From assembly GCA_963725645.1 (NCBI GenBank), contig CAVRZD010000006.1, forward strand, positions 744,001 to 808,000: a stretch of 64,000 bases of DNA, in the 5' to 3' direction. Source of the stretch: JALYZC01 sp963725645 (GTDB lineage Bacteria > Actinomycetota > Thermoleophilia > Solirubrobacterales > Solirubrobacteraceae). Each line of letters opens with the position of its first letter. Within the stretch, counting starts at the first letter, position 1. The notes beneath the pieces were generated by a model. It was not told where the DNA came from. It saw only the letters and a list, made by a program, of their open reading frames with translations, and searched no databases. Shown here piece after piece: positions 29,493 through 39,255 of the stretch. Made by a program: the position numbers and the translations under genes.

Positions 29493-30521
29493 GTGTCATC
29501 GCAGCCCAGCGATACGAATCTCACCGTCGCCGTCACCGGCCCAACCGGCACGTTCGGCTTCGGCCTGATGCCGCTGTTGCAAGCCGATGACCGGATCGCG
29601 CGCATCATCGGCATCGCGCGCCGGCCGTTTGACCCGGCCGAGCACGGCTGGACCAAGATGGAGTACCGGCGCGGAGACGTGCGCGACCCCGCGGTGCTGC
29701 AGGAAGCGTTCGACGACGCCGACGTCGTCGTGCACTTGGCCTTCATGATCACCGGCAACGCGTCGCGCCAGACGATCCGCGCGATCAACGTTGAGGGCAC
29801 CCTGAACACCTTTCGCGCGGCGGCCGCCGCGGAGGCGCGTCGGTTCGTGTACGCCTCATCGGTTGCCGCCTACGGCTTCCACCGCGACAACCCGGAGGGG
29901 ATGACCGAGGACTGGCCGGTCCGCCCGGCCGCGCGCCTGTTCTATGCGCAGGAGAAGGCGGAGATCGAGCACCTGCTGGGCCAGGAGGCCGCGGCGCATC
30001 CGGACCTGGGGCTCTACCTCCTGCGCCCGCCGATCGTGCTCGGGCCGCACACGCTCGGCGGCAAGGAGCTGCCGCTGCCCGGGCTGCTGGAGGCGGTCGG
30101 GCGGCGTCTCGGCGCTCTGATCGTCCGCCTGCCGGTCCCGTTACCGGCGCTCGTTCCTTCGCTGCGTGTGCAGTTCATCCACGAGGACGACGTCGGCCAA
30201 GCGTTGCTGCTGTGCATCGTGGGCGCGGGGCCGCCGGGCGCATACAACACCACGGGCGACGGCGTGCTCACCGGCGCCGACGTTGGGCGCGAGCTCGGCC
30301 TGGCGGCGTTGCCGCTACCCGCCGGGCCGCTCCAAGCGGCGGCTCGCGCGCTCGCCGCGGTGCCCTCGCTGCCGTTCGTGCCGCCGACCGCGGAGTGGCT
30401 TGAGGCGGCCAGCCACCCGTCGATCATGGACGCGACCAAGGCCAAGCGCGAACTCGGCTGGCAGCCGCGCTACACGAGCCTCGAGGCGCTACGCGACACG
30501 CTCCGCCGGCCCGGCCGCTAA
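29493..30521 (+). CDS. NAD-dependent epimerase/dehydratase (extended SDR)
   Basis: The 342-residue protein is an extended short-chain dehydrogenase. The Rossmann motif is GPTGTFGFG (about 16-24). ADVVVHLAF and INVEGTLNTFRAA follow, and VYASSVAAYG holds the catalytic serine. The family tyrosine motif is replaced by LFYAQEKAEIE, which keeps the Tyr and Lys spacing YxxxK. The C-terminal half ends with a typical DATKAKRELGWQPRY segment. It probably acts on a nucleotide sugar or a small ketone; the substrate is unknown. It reads towards HMG-CoA reductase with a 338-base gap, so it is probably a separate unit. Confidence 0.82.
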   Translation: MSSQPSDTNLTVAVTGPTGTFGFGLMPLLQADDRIARIIGIARRPFDPAEHGWTKMEYRRGDVRDPAVLQEAFDDADVVVHLAFMITGNASRQTIRAINVEGTLNTFRAAAAAEARRFVYASSVAAYGFHRDNPEGMTEDWPVRPAARLFYAQEKAEIEHLLGQEAAAHPDLGLYLLRPPIVLGPHTLGGKELPLPGLLEAVGRRLGALIVRLPVPLPALVPSLRVQFIHEDDVGQALLLCIVGAGPPGAYNTTGDGVLTGADVGRELGLAALPLPAGPLQAAARALAAVPSLPFVPPTAEWLEAASHPSIMDATKAKRELGWQPRYTSLEALRDTLRRPGR

Positions 30522-30859
30522 CCACGAAGGGACATCCCTGATCCAAACTCCCGGCGCCGTCCAGAGTCAGCGGCTCGCCCCGTTGGACCGGCTCTGGCGC
30601 GCTACAGCACGGCAACGGCACGTGGCGTAAGGACAGGCGCCAGAGAGCAACCGCTCCGAGCAAGCAGGACAAGCGTCCCCGCACCATGCCCCCGTACCAC
30701 GGCAATCGACGTGCATGCGCGAAGTGCCGGCCTCCGGGCAAGGCGCAGCGCTAGCCTACGCCAGACCGCCCCTTGGGGGTCTAAGCGACGCCTAGAACTC
30801 GTCAGAGAGGCCACCGGGGGCGCGAGGTCGCCGCTAACTTCAACGAGGGACGATGCTCT
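30522..30859. other. Intergenic region without gene
   Basis: These 338 bases between the epimerase and HMG-CoA reductase hold no convincing frame. Only the binding site GAGGGA (30845-30850) of the following gene is clear. No hairpin with a T-run was found. Confidence 0.4.
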
Positions 30860-32002
30860 ATGCACCAGATGCTCGGCGTCAATCCGGAGATGCGACGGGC
30901 TTGGCTCGCGCACAACACCGGGCACGCTCTCGATGCGCCCGCGGAGATGGCGTTCTCGCCCGAAGAGACACGCGGGAACATCGAGAACCTCGTGGGGGCG
31001 ACGCATATCCCACTCGGCGTAGGCGGACCCATCCGCGTCAAGGGACAGCACGCCGACGGGCTGTTCTTCGTGCCGTTCGCGACCACGGAGGGAACGCTGG
31101 TCACGACCTACCAGTACGGCATGCGGGCGATCACCGAGGCGGGTGGCGCCAGCGCGTACGTCCTGGCGGACGCGCTCGACATCACCCCCTGCTTCGTGGT
31201 GGCGACGACCCGAGACGCGCTCGCCCTGGCGAGCTGGCTTGACGATCATCTGCCCGAGCTTCAGGCCCTGGCCGCCGAAACCACGGCCCACGGCCGTCTG
31301 GTCGAGATCCGCCCGCACGTGTTCGGCCGGCGCGTCTTTGCGCAGTTCGTGTTCGGCACGGGCGATGCGATGGGCCTCAACATGGTCAATCTGGCGGTTG
31401 ACCGGATCTGCCGTCAGGTCGCGGAGACGGTGCCGTGCGAGCGGTGGTACCTCCGCTGCAACTACTCGAGCGACAAGAAGCCCGCCGCCATCAACTTGTT
31501 CCGGCCCTATGGCAAGGAGGTGGCGATCGACCTGACCCTGCCGGCGAACGTCGTCGAGGCGCACCTCGGTGTGTCGCCCGCCGATCTGGTCGAGTTCGCG
31601 GCCTCGGGTCGGCTTGGCACCATGCAGGCGGGCGCGCTCGGGGCCAACGCCCACTTCGCGAACGGCCTAGCTGCCATCTATATCGCCTGCGGGCAGGACG
31701 TCGCGCAGATCGTCAACGCGAGCATCGGTTTCCTAGACGTCGAGCTGGTCGGCGAGGGCGACCTCTACGTCGCCGCCCGGCTGCCGAACCTGGTGGTCGG
31801 CACGGTCGGTGGCGGGACACGCCTCCCGACGCAGCGCGAGTGCTTGGCCCTTCTCGGCTGCGACGGCGAAGGCACGGCGCGGAAGTTCGCCGAGATCGTA
31901 GGAGCGACCCTCGTCGCCGGCGAGCTCGCGATCTGTGCGGCCCTGGTCAACGATCGCTTCATCGAGGCCCACCGGCGGAACCGACTGATCGCTGCCGGAT
32001 AG
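30860..32002 (+). CDS. Hydroxymethylglutaryl-CoA reductase, class I type
   Basis: The 380-residue enzyme would reduce HMG-CoA to mevalonate with NADPH. Signature segments are ENLVGATHIPLGVGGPI, FATTEGTLVTTY (catalytic Glu), GTGDAMGLNMVN (NADPH site), SSDKKPAAINLF (catalytic Lys) and NLVVGTVGGGTRLPTQ. The catalytic domain is present without a membrane anchor. The NADPH-type DAMGLNMV motif and the overall match favour class I. The genes for the rest of the mevalonate pathway are not in the window. The start ATG at 30860 follows GAGGGA with a 9-base gap. A palindrome follows the gene at 32155. Confidence 0.9.
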   Translation: MHQMLGVNPEMRRAWLAHNTGHALDAPAEMAFSPEETRGNIENLVGATHIPLGVGGPIRVKGQHADGLFFVPFATTEGTLVTTYQYGMRAITEAGGASAYVLADALDITPCFVVATTRDALALASWLDDHLPELQALAAETTAHGRLVEIRPHVFGRRVFAQFVFGTGDAMGLNMVNLAVDRICRQVAETVPCERWYLRCNYSSDKKPAAINLFRPYGKEVAIDLTLPANVVEAHLGVSPADLVEFAASGRLGTMQAGALGANAHFANGLAAIYIACGQDVAQIVNASIGFLDVELVGEGDLYVAARLPNLVVGTVGGGTRLPTQRECLALLGCDGEGTARKFAEIVGATLVAGELAICAALVNDRFIEAHRRNRLIAAG

Positions 32003-32154
32003 CTGCCGCCGGCGACGGCGGTCAACACGCCCACGGACGGTGGGCGTACCGGGCTCGGCCGCGCACGTGGAAACACCCCCGTCATTTCCTCCTCGTCCCC
32101 ATCTGCCGCGAATCGGGCCATCGGGCCGAGATCTGAGCGCGCCGGGCGTCTCGC

Positions 32155-32179
32155 TTGGTCTCGCATTTCGCGGAGACAA
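32155..32179. promoter_or_regulatory. 25-bp palindrome, copy 2
   Basis: TTGGTCTCGCATTTCGCGGA followed by GACAA is an imperfect palindrome that matches the one at 29427-29450 in both arms. It lies between the HMG-CoA reductase gene and the truncated phosphate transporter. It could be a regulator site or a dispersed intergenic repeat. Confidence 0.45.
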
Positions 32180-32231
32180 CGGCCGGATCGAGCGGCCGTC
32201 CGGCGGCTTCGGCAGGAAGTAGCGCCGAGCC

Positions 32232-32648
32232 TTACGACAGCAGGGTCCAGAGCCCGAGCGTGGCCACCGCGAGGATGGCGCTGGCGGGCAGCGTGACCAC
32301 CCATGCGACGCCGATGTTGCGCACGACCAGCCAGCGGATGTGGTGCCAGCGCCGCCGTCCCCCGCCCACGCCGACGATGGAGGAGGAGACGACCTGCGTC
32401 GTGGAGATTGGCGCCCCTACGACTGACGCCCCGAGGATGACGCCGGCCGATGCAGTCTGGCTCGCCAGCCCGTCGACGGATTGGATGCGGTAGATGCCGC
32501 GCCCCACCGTGCGAATGATTCGCCATCCGCCGAGCGCCGTGCCGGCCGTGAGGGCGACGGCGCATGCGACCTTCACCCAGACCGGCGCCGCGAGGGAGTC
32601 GGTTTGGCCGTCGGCTAGCAGCAGCGCGGCGACCGCCCCGATGTCCGC
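32232..32648 (-). pseudogene. PiT-family phosphate transporter, C-terminal half only
   Basis: The preserved part encodes transmembrane helices with the second PiT signature region (SVDGLASQTASAGVILGASV, then VGAPISTTQVVSSSIVGVG) and the final hydrophobic helix. This is the C-terminal half of a low-affinity inorganic phosphate permease. Homology begins abruptly at GAVAALLLADG near 32648, where a normal gene would continue upstream with the first half. Beyond that point the DNA belongs to a different gene, on the opposite strand. The fragment has no start of its own and is unlikely to be functional. Confidence 0.75.
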
Positions 32649-32649
32649 G

Positions 32650-35645
32650 GGCGATGTGGGCGTCGACCCGACGTCGGTCCTCAACGTCGCAGCCAAGCTC
32701 ACGCTGGCGGGCGACCGCTCGGTCAACCTGCGCAACGCGGCCGGGGGTCAGGTCCACGTGTTCGCGGGCGGAACGATCGAGAAGACCGCCGGCAGCGGCG
32801 AGTCGTTCGTCAGCCCGGCACTCGACAACGACGGCACGGTCTCGGCCAAGTCGGGCACGCTCCGCCTCGACGGCGGCGACGCGGGCACGACGACCGGCGC
32901 CTTCGACGCGACCTCCGGCAAGACCCTGCACTTGGCCGGGGGGAGCTGGACGCTACCCAACGTCACCGGGGCCGGCACGCTGTGGATGGAGGCGGGCACA
33001 GTGACCGTGCCGAGCGGTGCGACGTTCACGATCGCCGGCGTCCTGCACAGCGGCGGCGACTGGGTGCTCAACCAGAGCGTCTCGCTGCCGACCTACACCG
33101 CCGCCTGCTGCGGGAGCGCGACGCGCGAGGGCAGCGGAACCCTTACGATCACGTCGGCAGCCACGCTCAACACCGTGGACCTGCGCGGACCCGGCGCGAC
33201 CACGGTCGCGAGCAGCGTGTCGAGCAGCACTCTGGGTGCAGGCACGCTCGTCCGGCTGGGCGGGACGCTCAACCTCAACCACGACACGCCGTTGACCTCG
33301 GGGGGCATGGGTGTCGGCCCAACCGGCACACTCAATCTCGGCGCCGCCCTCTCGATTCAGGGCGACGACGGGATCAGCAACTTCGGGGGCGGCCCGAACA
33401 ACACCGGTGCGATCAACGTGCTGGCGGGCGGCACCCTCCAGAAGACGGGCGGCAGCGGCACATCGTTCGTCGACGACCCGGTGACGAGTGCCGGGACGGT
33501 GACGCTCTCGAGCGGCACCCTGAGCCTCCTGTCCCTGACCGCGAGCGGCGGCCTTGTCAACGTTCCGGCGAGCAGGACCCTGATCGGCCCCGTGACGCTC
33601 GACGGCGGCACGCTCGCGGGCGGCGGGACCGTGAACGGCACGGTGACCAACAACGGGGGCACGGTGTCGCCCGGCGCGTCACCGGGGATTCTCACGGTGA
33701 CCGGGAACTGCAGCCAGGGGGCGGGGGGCACGCTCCGGATCGAGGTCCAGGGATTCACGCCGGGGACCGACCCGACCAGCTCAGAGTGAGCGGGACCGCG
33801 AGTCTCGGCGGCACGCTCGCCATCGTCGACGGCGGGGGCAGCCTCGCCGCGAACCAGAACTACCGCATTCTCAACAGCGCGCAGTCCGGCCTCAGCGGAA
33901 CCTTCGCGCAGGTCACGGGCGGCCCGCCGCTTCGCTTCGCCACCAACTATGACAATGACGGCACGCTCCCCGACGGCGTGTTCCTGACCGTACGGCTGCC
34001 GACCACCACGACGTTGCAGTGCTCGGGCCCTCGCGCCGGCGACGTCTCGATCGGCAACGTCGCGACATGTCGTGCGTTTGTGTCTGGGTCGGCGGGCACG
34101 GGCACCCCCACGGGGACGGTGAGCTTGAGCTCTGACGGCCCCGGGACGTTCTCGAACGCGGGGTCGTGCACCCTCAACTCGTCCGGGTTCTGTGACGTGG
34201 ACTACGCGCCGTCGGATGTCGGCTCGGGCACGCACAGGATCACCGCGACCTATGGCGGCAGCACCGTCCACGCCGACAGCAGCGGCCACCAGGACCTGAC
34301 GGTGACCAAGCGATTCGCAGGCACCAGCGTGAGCTGCGGGACCGCTCCCGTCACGGTCGGCCAAACGACCACCTGCACCGCCACCGTGTCGGACACCGAC
34401 ACCGGAACCAGCACCGGCACACCGACCGGGACGGTGGGCTTCAGCTCGAACGGCCCGGGCACGTTCTCCAGCTCGGGGTCGTGCACGCTGTCGGCCGGGT
34501 CCTGCCAGGTCACCTACGCCCCATCCGCCCCGGGCACCACGGGATGTGGCGGCTGCGGCGGCCCCCATACGATCACCGCCAGCTACGGCGGCGACTCCAC
34601 CCACCAAGGCCCGACCCCGGGCCACGCCTCCGTGACCACCGAACGAACGACCGGCGCCACCCTGAGCTGCGCGCCGGCATCGGCGACCATTGGCAAGGGG
34701 AGGACCTGCACCGCGACCGTGTCGGACACCGACACCGGCACCCACATCACCCCGGGTGGCACGGTGAACCTCCAGCAGCTGGTGTTCGGCAATGCGCTTC
34801 TGTCCGGGTCCTGCACGCTGTCGTCCGGGTCGTGCCAGCTGGCCTACAACCCGTACGCCGGCGCGGGCACTGCCACGTTGAGAGCGGATTACGTCGCCAC
34901 GGACTCGAAGCACAAGCCCAGCAGCTCGCTCCAGATCGATGTGACCTTCACCAGGCGCGCATCGGGGACGAGCGTGGCCTGCGCGCCCGCATCCGTGTCG
35001 CTCGACAGCGCGACGACCTGCACAGCCACGGTGACCGACGTCGACACGGGTGTCCCGAACCCACCCTCCGGCACCGTGAGCTTCAGCGTCCCCGGCTCGG
35101 GGAAGTTCTCCAACCCGGCGGCGTGCACCTTGCCGTCCTCGTCGTCCCTGCACAGCCCGACGAGCGAGTCCTGCCATGTGACGTACACGCCGACCGCGGT
35201 CACGGGCGTGCGCACCCTGACCGCCAACTACGGTGGCGACGGCGCAATCGCGGGCAGCTCGGGTACCGCACCGCTCACCGTCAAGCCCGCCGCCTTCAAG
35301 GGCGCAACGCTCACCCTGGCCACCGTCGCCGCGAGCCCGGGCGGCACCGTCACCCTGTCCGTGCACAACCCGAACCCGATCTCCGCCCAGGGCTCTCTCA
35401 CGCTGACCACCACTACCGGGACACACGGGTTCGCCACCCCGGCGAAGACCGTGCGCCTCGCCAGCGCGAAATTTCGGGTGCGGGCGCGCGCGACCGTCAG
35501 GGTGAAGGTGCGCCTCTCGCGGGCGGCGCGCAGCCTTGTGAAGAGGAAGGGCAAGCTCCGGGCGAAGGCGACCGTCGTGCTGAAGGCGCGGGGGAAGTCG
35601 ATCACGTCGAGGCGGACGATCCGCATCGTCGCCCGCAGGAGGTAG
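32650..35645 (+). pseudogene. Secreted Ig-like repeat protein, 5'-truncated and frameshifted
   Basis: About 1,000 residues remain. The first part has autotransporter-like beta-repeats (GVDPTSVLNVAAKLTL and GVGPTGTLNLGAALSI are two units), then DQLRVSGTASLGGTLAI. Four Ig-like domains follow, each with paired cysteines (TTTTLQCSG, GTSVSCGTAP, GATLSCAPAS, GTSVACAPAS). The end is a basic tail, VKVRLSRAARSLVKRKGKLR, of the type seen in Thermoleophilia secreted proteins. The signal peptide and the first repeat are missing, because the coding match starts at the junction near 32650. A one-base loss near 33770 shifts the frame. It is a surface or adhesion-type protein by composition. Confidence 0.7.
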
Positions 35646-35744
35646 TCAAGGGTGCTGCCGCCTGTGGCGGTGTGCTGCGGTCTGCGTGTGGCGTCGGGGG
35701 AGGGCTGGGCGTGGAGAGATGCTCGCCCGACCGAGGCTCGCTTC

Positions 35745-36107
35745 TCAACCTGAGCCGGAATCGCCCGGCGGAGGCGCTCCCGGGGGTTCGGCCAGCGCCT
35801 GGTCGAAGGAGTCCTTGGAGTACCTGCCCCCCTCGGCGCGCCGGCCCTTCCCGCTGACCCGTGGATCGGACCGATCGAATTTCGCCCTCTGACGCTTCAC
35901 GTCGGCGAACGACTGCACGACGTCGCCCTCCTGCAGCCACACGACATGATTCATCAGGTGGGGCTGCTTCAGCTTCGCCCGGAAGGTCGAGCCCGACTCC
36001 GGAGTGACATCGGCGACGTACTCCCACACCCCCGACCGCTCGCCGCCCTCCTTGAACTTCTTGGCAACGATCTTCGCCGTCGCGGGCTCCCACTGGCGGC
36101 CGAACAC
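35745..36107 (-). CDS. Conserved small hypothetical protein
   Basis: A 120-residue soluble protein beginning MFGRQWEPATAKIV if GTG 36107 is the start. An earlier TTG at 36164 is possible but would overlap the start of the divergent gene. The centre (GVWEYVADVTPESGSTFRAK, then LKQPHLMNHVVWLQEGDVV) looks like a small beta-barrel domain. The C-terminus is charged and Pro/Gly-rich. No function is recognised. It is divergent from the receiver-reductase gene, so the two may share control sequences. Confidence 0.6.
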   Translation of the reverse strand: MFGRQWEPATAKIVAKKFKEGGERSGVWEYVADVTPESGSTFRAKLKQPHLMNHVVWLQEGDVVQSFADVKRQRAKFDRSDPRVSGKGRRAEGGRYSKDSFDQALAEPPGAPPPGDSGSG

Positions 36108-36165
36108 GGTTGCAAGCGTAGCCGCTCGTGGGCGGGCTTCGCCCGCTAGGGTCGGCACGTACAAG

Positions 36166-37887
36166 ATGCCTCGCCCCGTCCTTCTCGTCGTTGACGAAGA
36201 CCAGGTCGTCCTCGAAGACGTTGCGACTCAGCTCGTTCAGCGCTACGCCTGTGACTACCGGGTCGAGACCCTGAGCGAGCCGGAGCGGGCGCTCCGGATG
36301 CTGGCGGAGCTGGCCGACACCGCCGAAGAGGTGGCGCTGGTGCTCGCGGGCAAGTCGCTCCTGGATGCCACCGGCGGCGAGTTGTTCGATCGAGCGCGGC
36401 AGCTCCATCCGCACGCCAAACGGGCGCTGATCGTCCCGGCGGGAGCCTGGGCAGACCCGCCGAGCGCCGAGGCGATCCTGGACTCGATGGCCCTGGGGCG
36501 AATCGACTACTACGTCCCCCGGCCGGCCGGGTCGCCGGATGAGGTGTTCCACCAGGCCATCTCGAGCTTCCTGCTCGAGTGGGCGACGGAGCGACGCCTG
36601 GTTCCGCACACCATCCACATCGTCGGCAAGTCGTGGTCGGGCAGAGCTGCCGAGCTGAGGGAGGTCTTCGAGATCTGCGCGATGCCGCATGACTTCCATC
36701 TGGCCGACTCCGACCGGGGGCGCGAGCTCCTCGCAAAGGCAGGGCCCAAGGCGAAGCCCCCGCTGATGGTCCTTCCCGGCGGACGGGCCCTGAGCGACCC
36801 GTCCGACGCCGAGATCGCGGAGGCTGCCGGCGCGCCGCTCGACTTCGAGGAGCACGCCTTCGACCTCGTCATCGTCGGCTCCGGCCCCGCGGGCCTGTCC
36901 GCGGCGGTCTACGGCGCCTCCGAGGGGCTGCGCACCCTCGTCGTGGACGAGGGTGGCATCGGGGGACAGGCCAGGTCGAGCTCGTTGATCCGCAACTACC
37001 TCGGGTTCCCGAGAGGCGTCAGCGGCAATCGCCTCGCTGAACAGGCGTACGAGCAGGCCTCGGTCTTCGGCGCGAGCTTCGTCCTGATGCACACGGCGAC
37101 CGCCCTCCGTCGCTCGGGGCACCGGCTGGACGTCTCACTCTCGAATGGCCGCCGGGTCAGTGCCGCAGCGGTGATCCTTGCGACCGGCGCCAGCTACCGC
37201 AGACTGGACGCGCCCTCGCTCGAGGCCCTGACCGGCGCCGGCGTCTTCTACGGTGCCCCGGCCTCGCAGGCCCATGCGCTCAGCGGAAAGGACGCCTACA
37301 TCGTCGGTGGCGCGAACTCGGCGGGGCAGGCCGCGCTGCATCTCGCTCGTTACGCGCAGCGCGTCACGCTCGTCGTGCGCGCGGCATCGCTCGAGGCCGG
37401 TATGTCCCATTACCTGGTGCGCGAGGTCGAGGCCGCGCCGAACGTCGAAGTGCGCGCCGGTACTGCCGTCGTCGGCGGTGGAGGGGACGGCCGTCTGCAG
37501 GAACTGGTCCTGCGAGAGAGCGCCACCGAAGAGGAGACGACGGTCGGCGCCGACGCGCTCTTCGTGCTGATCGGTGCTCGACCGCGCACCGACTGGCTGC
37601 CCGACGAGATAGCGCATGACGCCGGCGGTTACCTGTTCACGGGCGACGACGTTCCGGGCGAACACGACTGGCCGCTCGAGCGCCAGCGGCTCGTGCTCGA
37701 GACGAGCATGCCGGGGGTGCTTGCGGCCGGAGACGTCCGGCACGACTCGGTCAAGCGCGTGGCGTCGGCGGTGGGCGAGGGCTCGGTCGCGGTGCAGCTC
37801 GTCCACAGCCTCCTCGCGGACGAGCCGCGGCAGTCCGGCCAACCGGCTCGCGGCGGCGCGCCCACGGCGAGCGCCGAGGCTCGCTAG
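36166..37887 (+). CDS. Fused receiver-like / thioredoxin-reductase-like protein
   Basis: The 573-residue protein has a CheY-like N-terminal domain (residues 1-120, VLLVVDEDQVVLED), a linker domain (about 145-230) and an FAD/NAD domain pair. The latter has VIVGSGPAGLSAAVYGASEG for FAD, DEGGIGGQARSSSLIRNYLG, YIVGGANSAGQAALHLARYA for NAD(P), and GVLAAGDVRHDSVKRVASAV. It belongs to the fused response regulator/thioredoxin-reductase family. Two key features are missing. The usual phosphoacceptor Asp is replaced (VLAGKSLLD where VLADQ is usual), and the CxxC redox pair is absent (GVFYGAPASQAHALSGKD). It may be a redox or ligand sensor rather than a disulfide reductase. The attL repeat follows 28 bases downstream. 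Confidence 0.82.
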   Translation: MPRPVLLVVDEDQVVLEDVATQLVQRYACDYRVETLSEPERALRMLAELADTAEEVALVLAGKSLLDATGGELFDRARQLHPHAKRALIVPAGAWADPPSAEAILDSMALGRIDYYVPRPAGSPDEVFHQAISSFLLEWATERRLVPHTIHIVGKSWSGRAAELREVFEICAMPHDFHLADSDRGRELLAKAGPKAKPPLMVLPGGRALSDPSDAEIAEAAGAPLDFEEHAFDLVIVGSGPAGLSAAVYGASEGLRTLVVDEGGIGGQARSSSLIRNYLGFPRGVSGNRLAEQAYEQASVFGASFVLMHTATALRRSGHRLDVSLSNGRRVSAAAVILATGASYRRLDAPSLEALTGAGVFYGAPASQAHALSGKDAYIVGGANSAGQAALHLARYAQRVTLVVRAASLEAGMSHYLVREVEAAPNVEVRAGTAVVGGGGDGRLQELVLRESATEEETTVGADALFVLIGARPRTDWLPDEIAHDAGGYLFTGDDVPGEHDWPLERQRLVLETSMPGVLAAGDVRHDSVKRVASAVGEGSVAVQLVHSLLADEPRQSGQPARGGAPTASAEAR

Positions 37888-37915
37888 TCCGGGCTTGCCG
37901 ACGGAGAACAATCCA

Positions 37916-37963
37916 ATGGGCGCGGCTGGTTTCGAACCAGCGACCTCTCGCGTGTGAAGCGAG
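37916..37963. repeat. attL, 48-bp core
   Basis: Identical over 48 bases to 55946-55993. It contains the 3' portion of tRNA-Val (T-arm TTCGAACC and anticodon stem) but diverges just where the anticodon arm should continue into the 5' half, so no tRNA is made here. It marks the left junction of the element, immediately after the receiver-reductase gene. Confidence 0.9.
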
Positions 37964-38136
37964 ACCAGCGGACGGGCGACGGCGACGGGAAACCACGCGG
38001 TTAGCAGGGAGATCCACTGCGCGCGCTGCCGTATCGGCTGCACGTTGAGTAGGCCGGATATGGCCGGATTAGGCGGGGTTTGTGGACTGGGACGGCACGG
38101 GTCCACAAACGCCGCGGTGTCTCCTACGGTGGACCG

Positions 38137-38331
38137 ATGACCTCAACCGTGCCCGAGCTCTTGACCGTCGCTCAGACAGCGGAGCGGCTCGGCCTCAGCC
38201 GCAAGACGACGTATCGCAAGATCAGCGAGGGCGTCATCCCGGCTGTCCAGCTCGGCGCTCCCGGATCGCCACTGAGGGTCCCGGAGGACGAGTTGATGCG
38301 CTGGATCTACACCGAGCAGGACACCCGATGA
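38137..38331 (+). CDS. Helix-turn-helix excisionase-like protein
   Basis: A 64-residue protein with a winged HTH of the excisionase/MerR-like type (LLTVAQTAERLGLSRKTTYR, ISEGVIPAVQLG). It is the kind of small DNA-binding protein that works with a tyrosine integrase as a directionality factor, or acts as a repressor. The ATG at 38137 is preceded by TACGGT (38125-38130), a possible -10 box only 6 bases away, so the message may be leaderless. It is the first gene inside the left end and overlaps the next gene by 4 bases (ATGA). Confidence 0.75.
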   Translation: MTSTVPELLTVAQTAERLGLSRKTTYRKISEGVIPAVQLGAPGSPLRVPEDELMRWIYTEQDTR

Positions 38332-38582
38332 GCCCACGGGTTGGTAGGCCCCGCGACGCGTTGGGCAAGGTGATCGACTCCGACACGCTGTATGTGGCGA
38401 TCACCGGCTTCGCCGGTGCGACGCCTGGCAGCGTGGTCGGCATGGGGAAGCGGCTGCCAGGGGGCGACGAGCTCGTGCGGCGCTATCCGCACCTGTTCCT
38501 GCCGGATGAGTTGGACAACCCAGTGTTGGACGTCCATCCGGCCCACCTCAACGACTGGCTCGCCGAGCGGCGCAAAGGCTGA
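38328..38582 (+). CDS. Small hypothetical protein of the element
   Basis: An 84-residue protein (MSPRVGRPRDALGKVIDSDT at its start). The segment GKRLPGGDELVRRYPHLFLP followed by VHPAHLNDWLAERRKG resembles short proteins that accompany actinophage packaging genes, but no function is known. The ATGA overlap with the HTH gene and the TGATG overlap with the next gene indicate one operon. Confidence 0.6.
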   Translation: MSPRVGRPRDALGKVIDSDTLYVAITGFAGATPGSVVGMGKRLPGGDELVRRYPHLFLPDELDNPVLDVHPAHLNDWLAERRKG

Positions 38583-38983
38583 TGCAACGACCCGGAGGCG
38601 ACATGACCTCAAGCCGCCCGACCCCATTCGAGACGTCCTCTGGCATTCGCAATCGCAGGGTGGTGGCCGGCGCGTCCATGGTCACGCCGGCCGAGTCGAT
38701 CATTGTCAACGGCGAGGAGTTGGTGCCCGGTAGGGATCGCTTCGCTCTCGAGCACCCATGGGTGCGGGCGAGGCCGGGGCTCTTCTTGCCCTGTGATCGC
38801 TCGGATTCTCACACTGCGGCGAGGATGATGGACATGCTCAAGCGCGCTGAGCGCCATCACCTCCGCGCGATCGAACGTCTGCGTGCTGGCGGGTCCGAGG
38901 TTCGGGCACGGCCACGCCGCGCATCGAGCGGTCGCCCGCGACTGCCGTCGACCCGCACGACACCGAACGAGTGGAAGCTGTGA
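38582..38983 (+). CDS. Hypothetical phage-type protein
   Basis: A 133-residue protein. The segment ESIIVNGEELVPGRDRFALE followed by HPWVRARPGLFLPC is like short domains seen in actinophage genomes. A predicted helix follows (MMDMLKRAERHHLRAIERLR). The tail is Arg/Pro-rich. Function unknown. The start overlaps the previous stop and the stop overlaps the next GTG, so the genes are coupled. Confidence 0.55.
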   Translation: MQRPGGDMTSSRPTPFETSSGIRNRRVVAGASMVTPAESIIVNGEELVPGRDRFALEHPWVRARPGLFLPCDRSDSHTAARMMDMLKRAERHHLRAIERLRAGGSEVRARPRRASSGRPRLPSTRTTPNEWKL

Positions 38984-39162
38984 CCACGACACTTGAAGGC
39001 ATCGACACCGAGAGCAAGGCGAAGGCGGTGGTCGCCCACCTCCCCGACCCCTCGGACGAGCGCCGGTCGCTGCGCGGGACCGCCTGGCTGCGCGGCGTTC
39101 TCCCGCCGCCCGGTACCCAGCGATGCCTCGTGTGCATGGACCTGGCCGGCGACTCCGACTGA
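38980..39162 (+). CDS. Small hypothetical protein
   Basis: A 60-residue frame from GTG 38980, overlapping the previous TGA. It begins MTTTLEGIDTESKAKAVVAH and ends with a CLVCMD pair of cysteines that might bind metal only if dimeric. Composition is like its neighbours. No family is recognised. An upstream GTG at 38971 is an alternative start. Confidence 0.45.
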   Translation: MTTTLEGIDTESKAKAVVAHLPDPSDERRSLRGTAWLRGVLPPPGTQRCLVCMDLAGDSD

Positions 39163-39255
39163 CGCGGCGCGTGCCGTCAGCGGCCAGCCCAACGCCGCTA
39201 AACGGTGAACGTGTGGGGGGCGGCAATTTCTTCTCGCACGCGAGCGCCCCACCAG

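Noticed and set aside
37916..37957. Short peptide MGAAGFEPATSRV read from the attL repeat
   Set aside because: It is the translation of antisense tRNA sequence, a well-known spurious peptide, not a gene.
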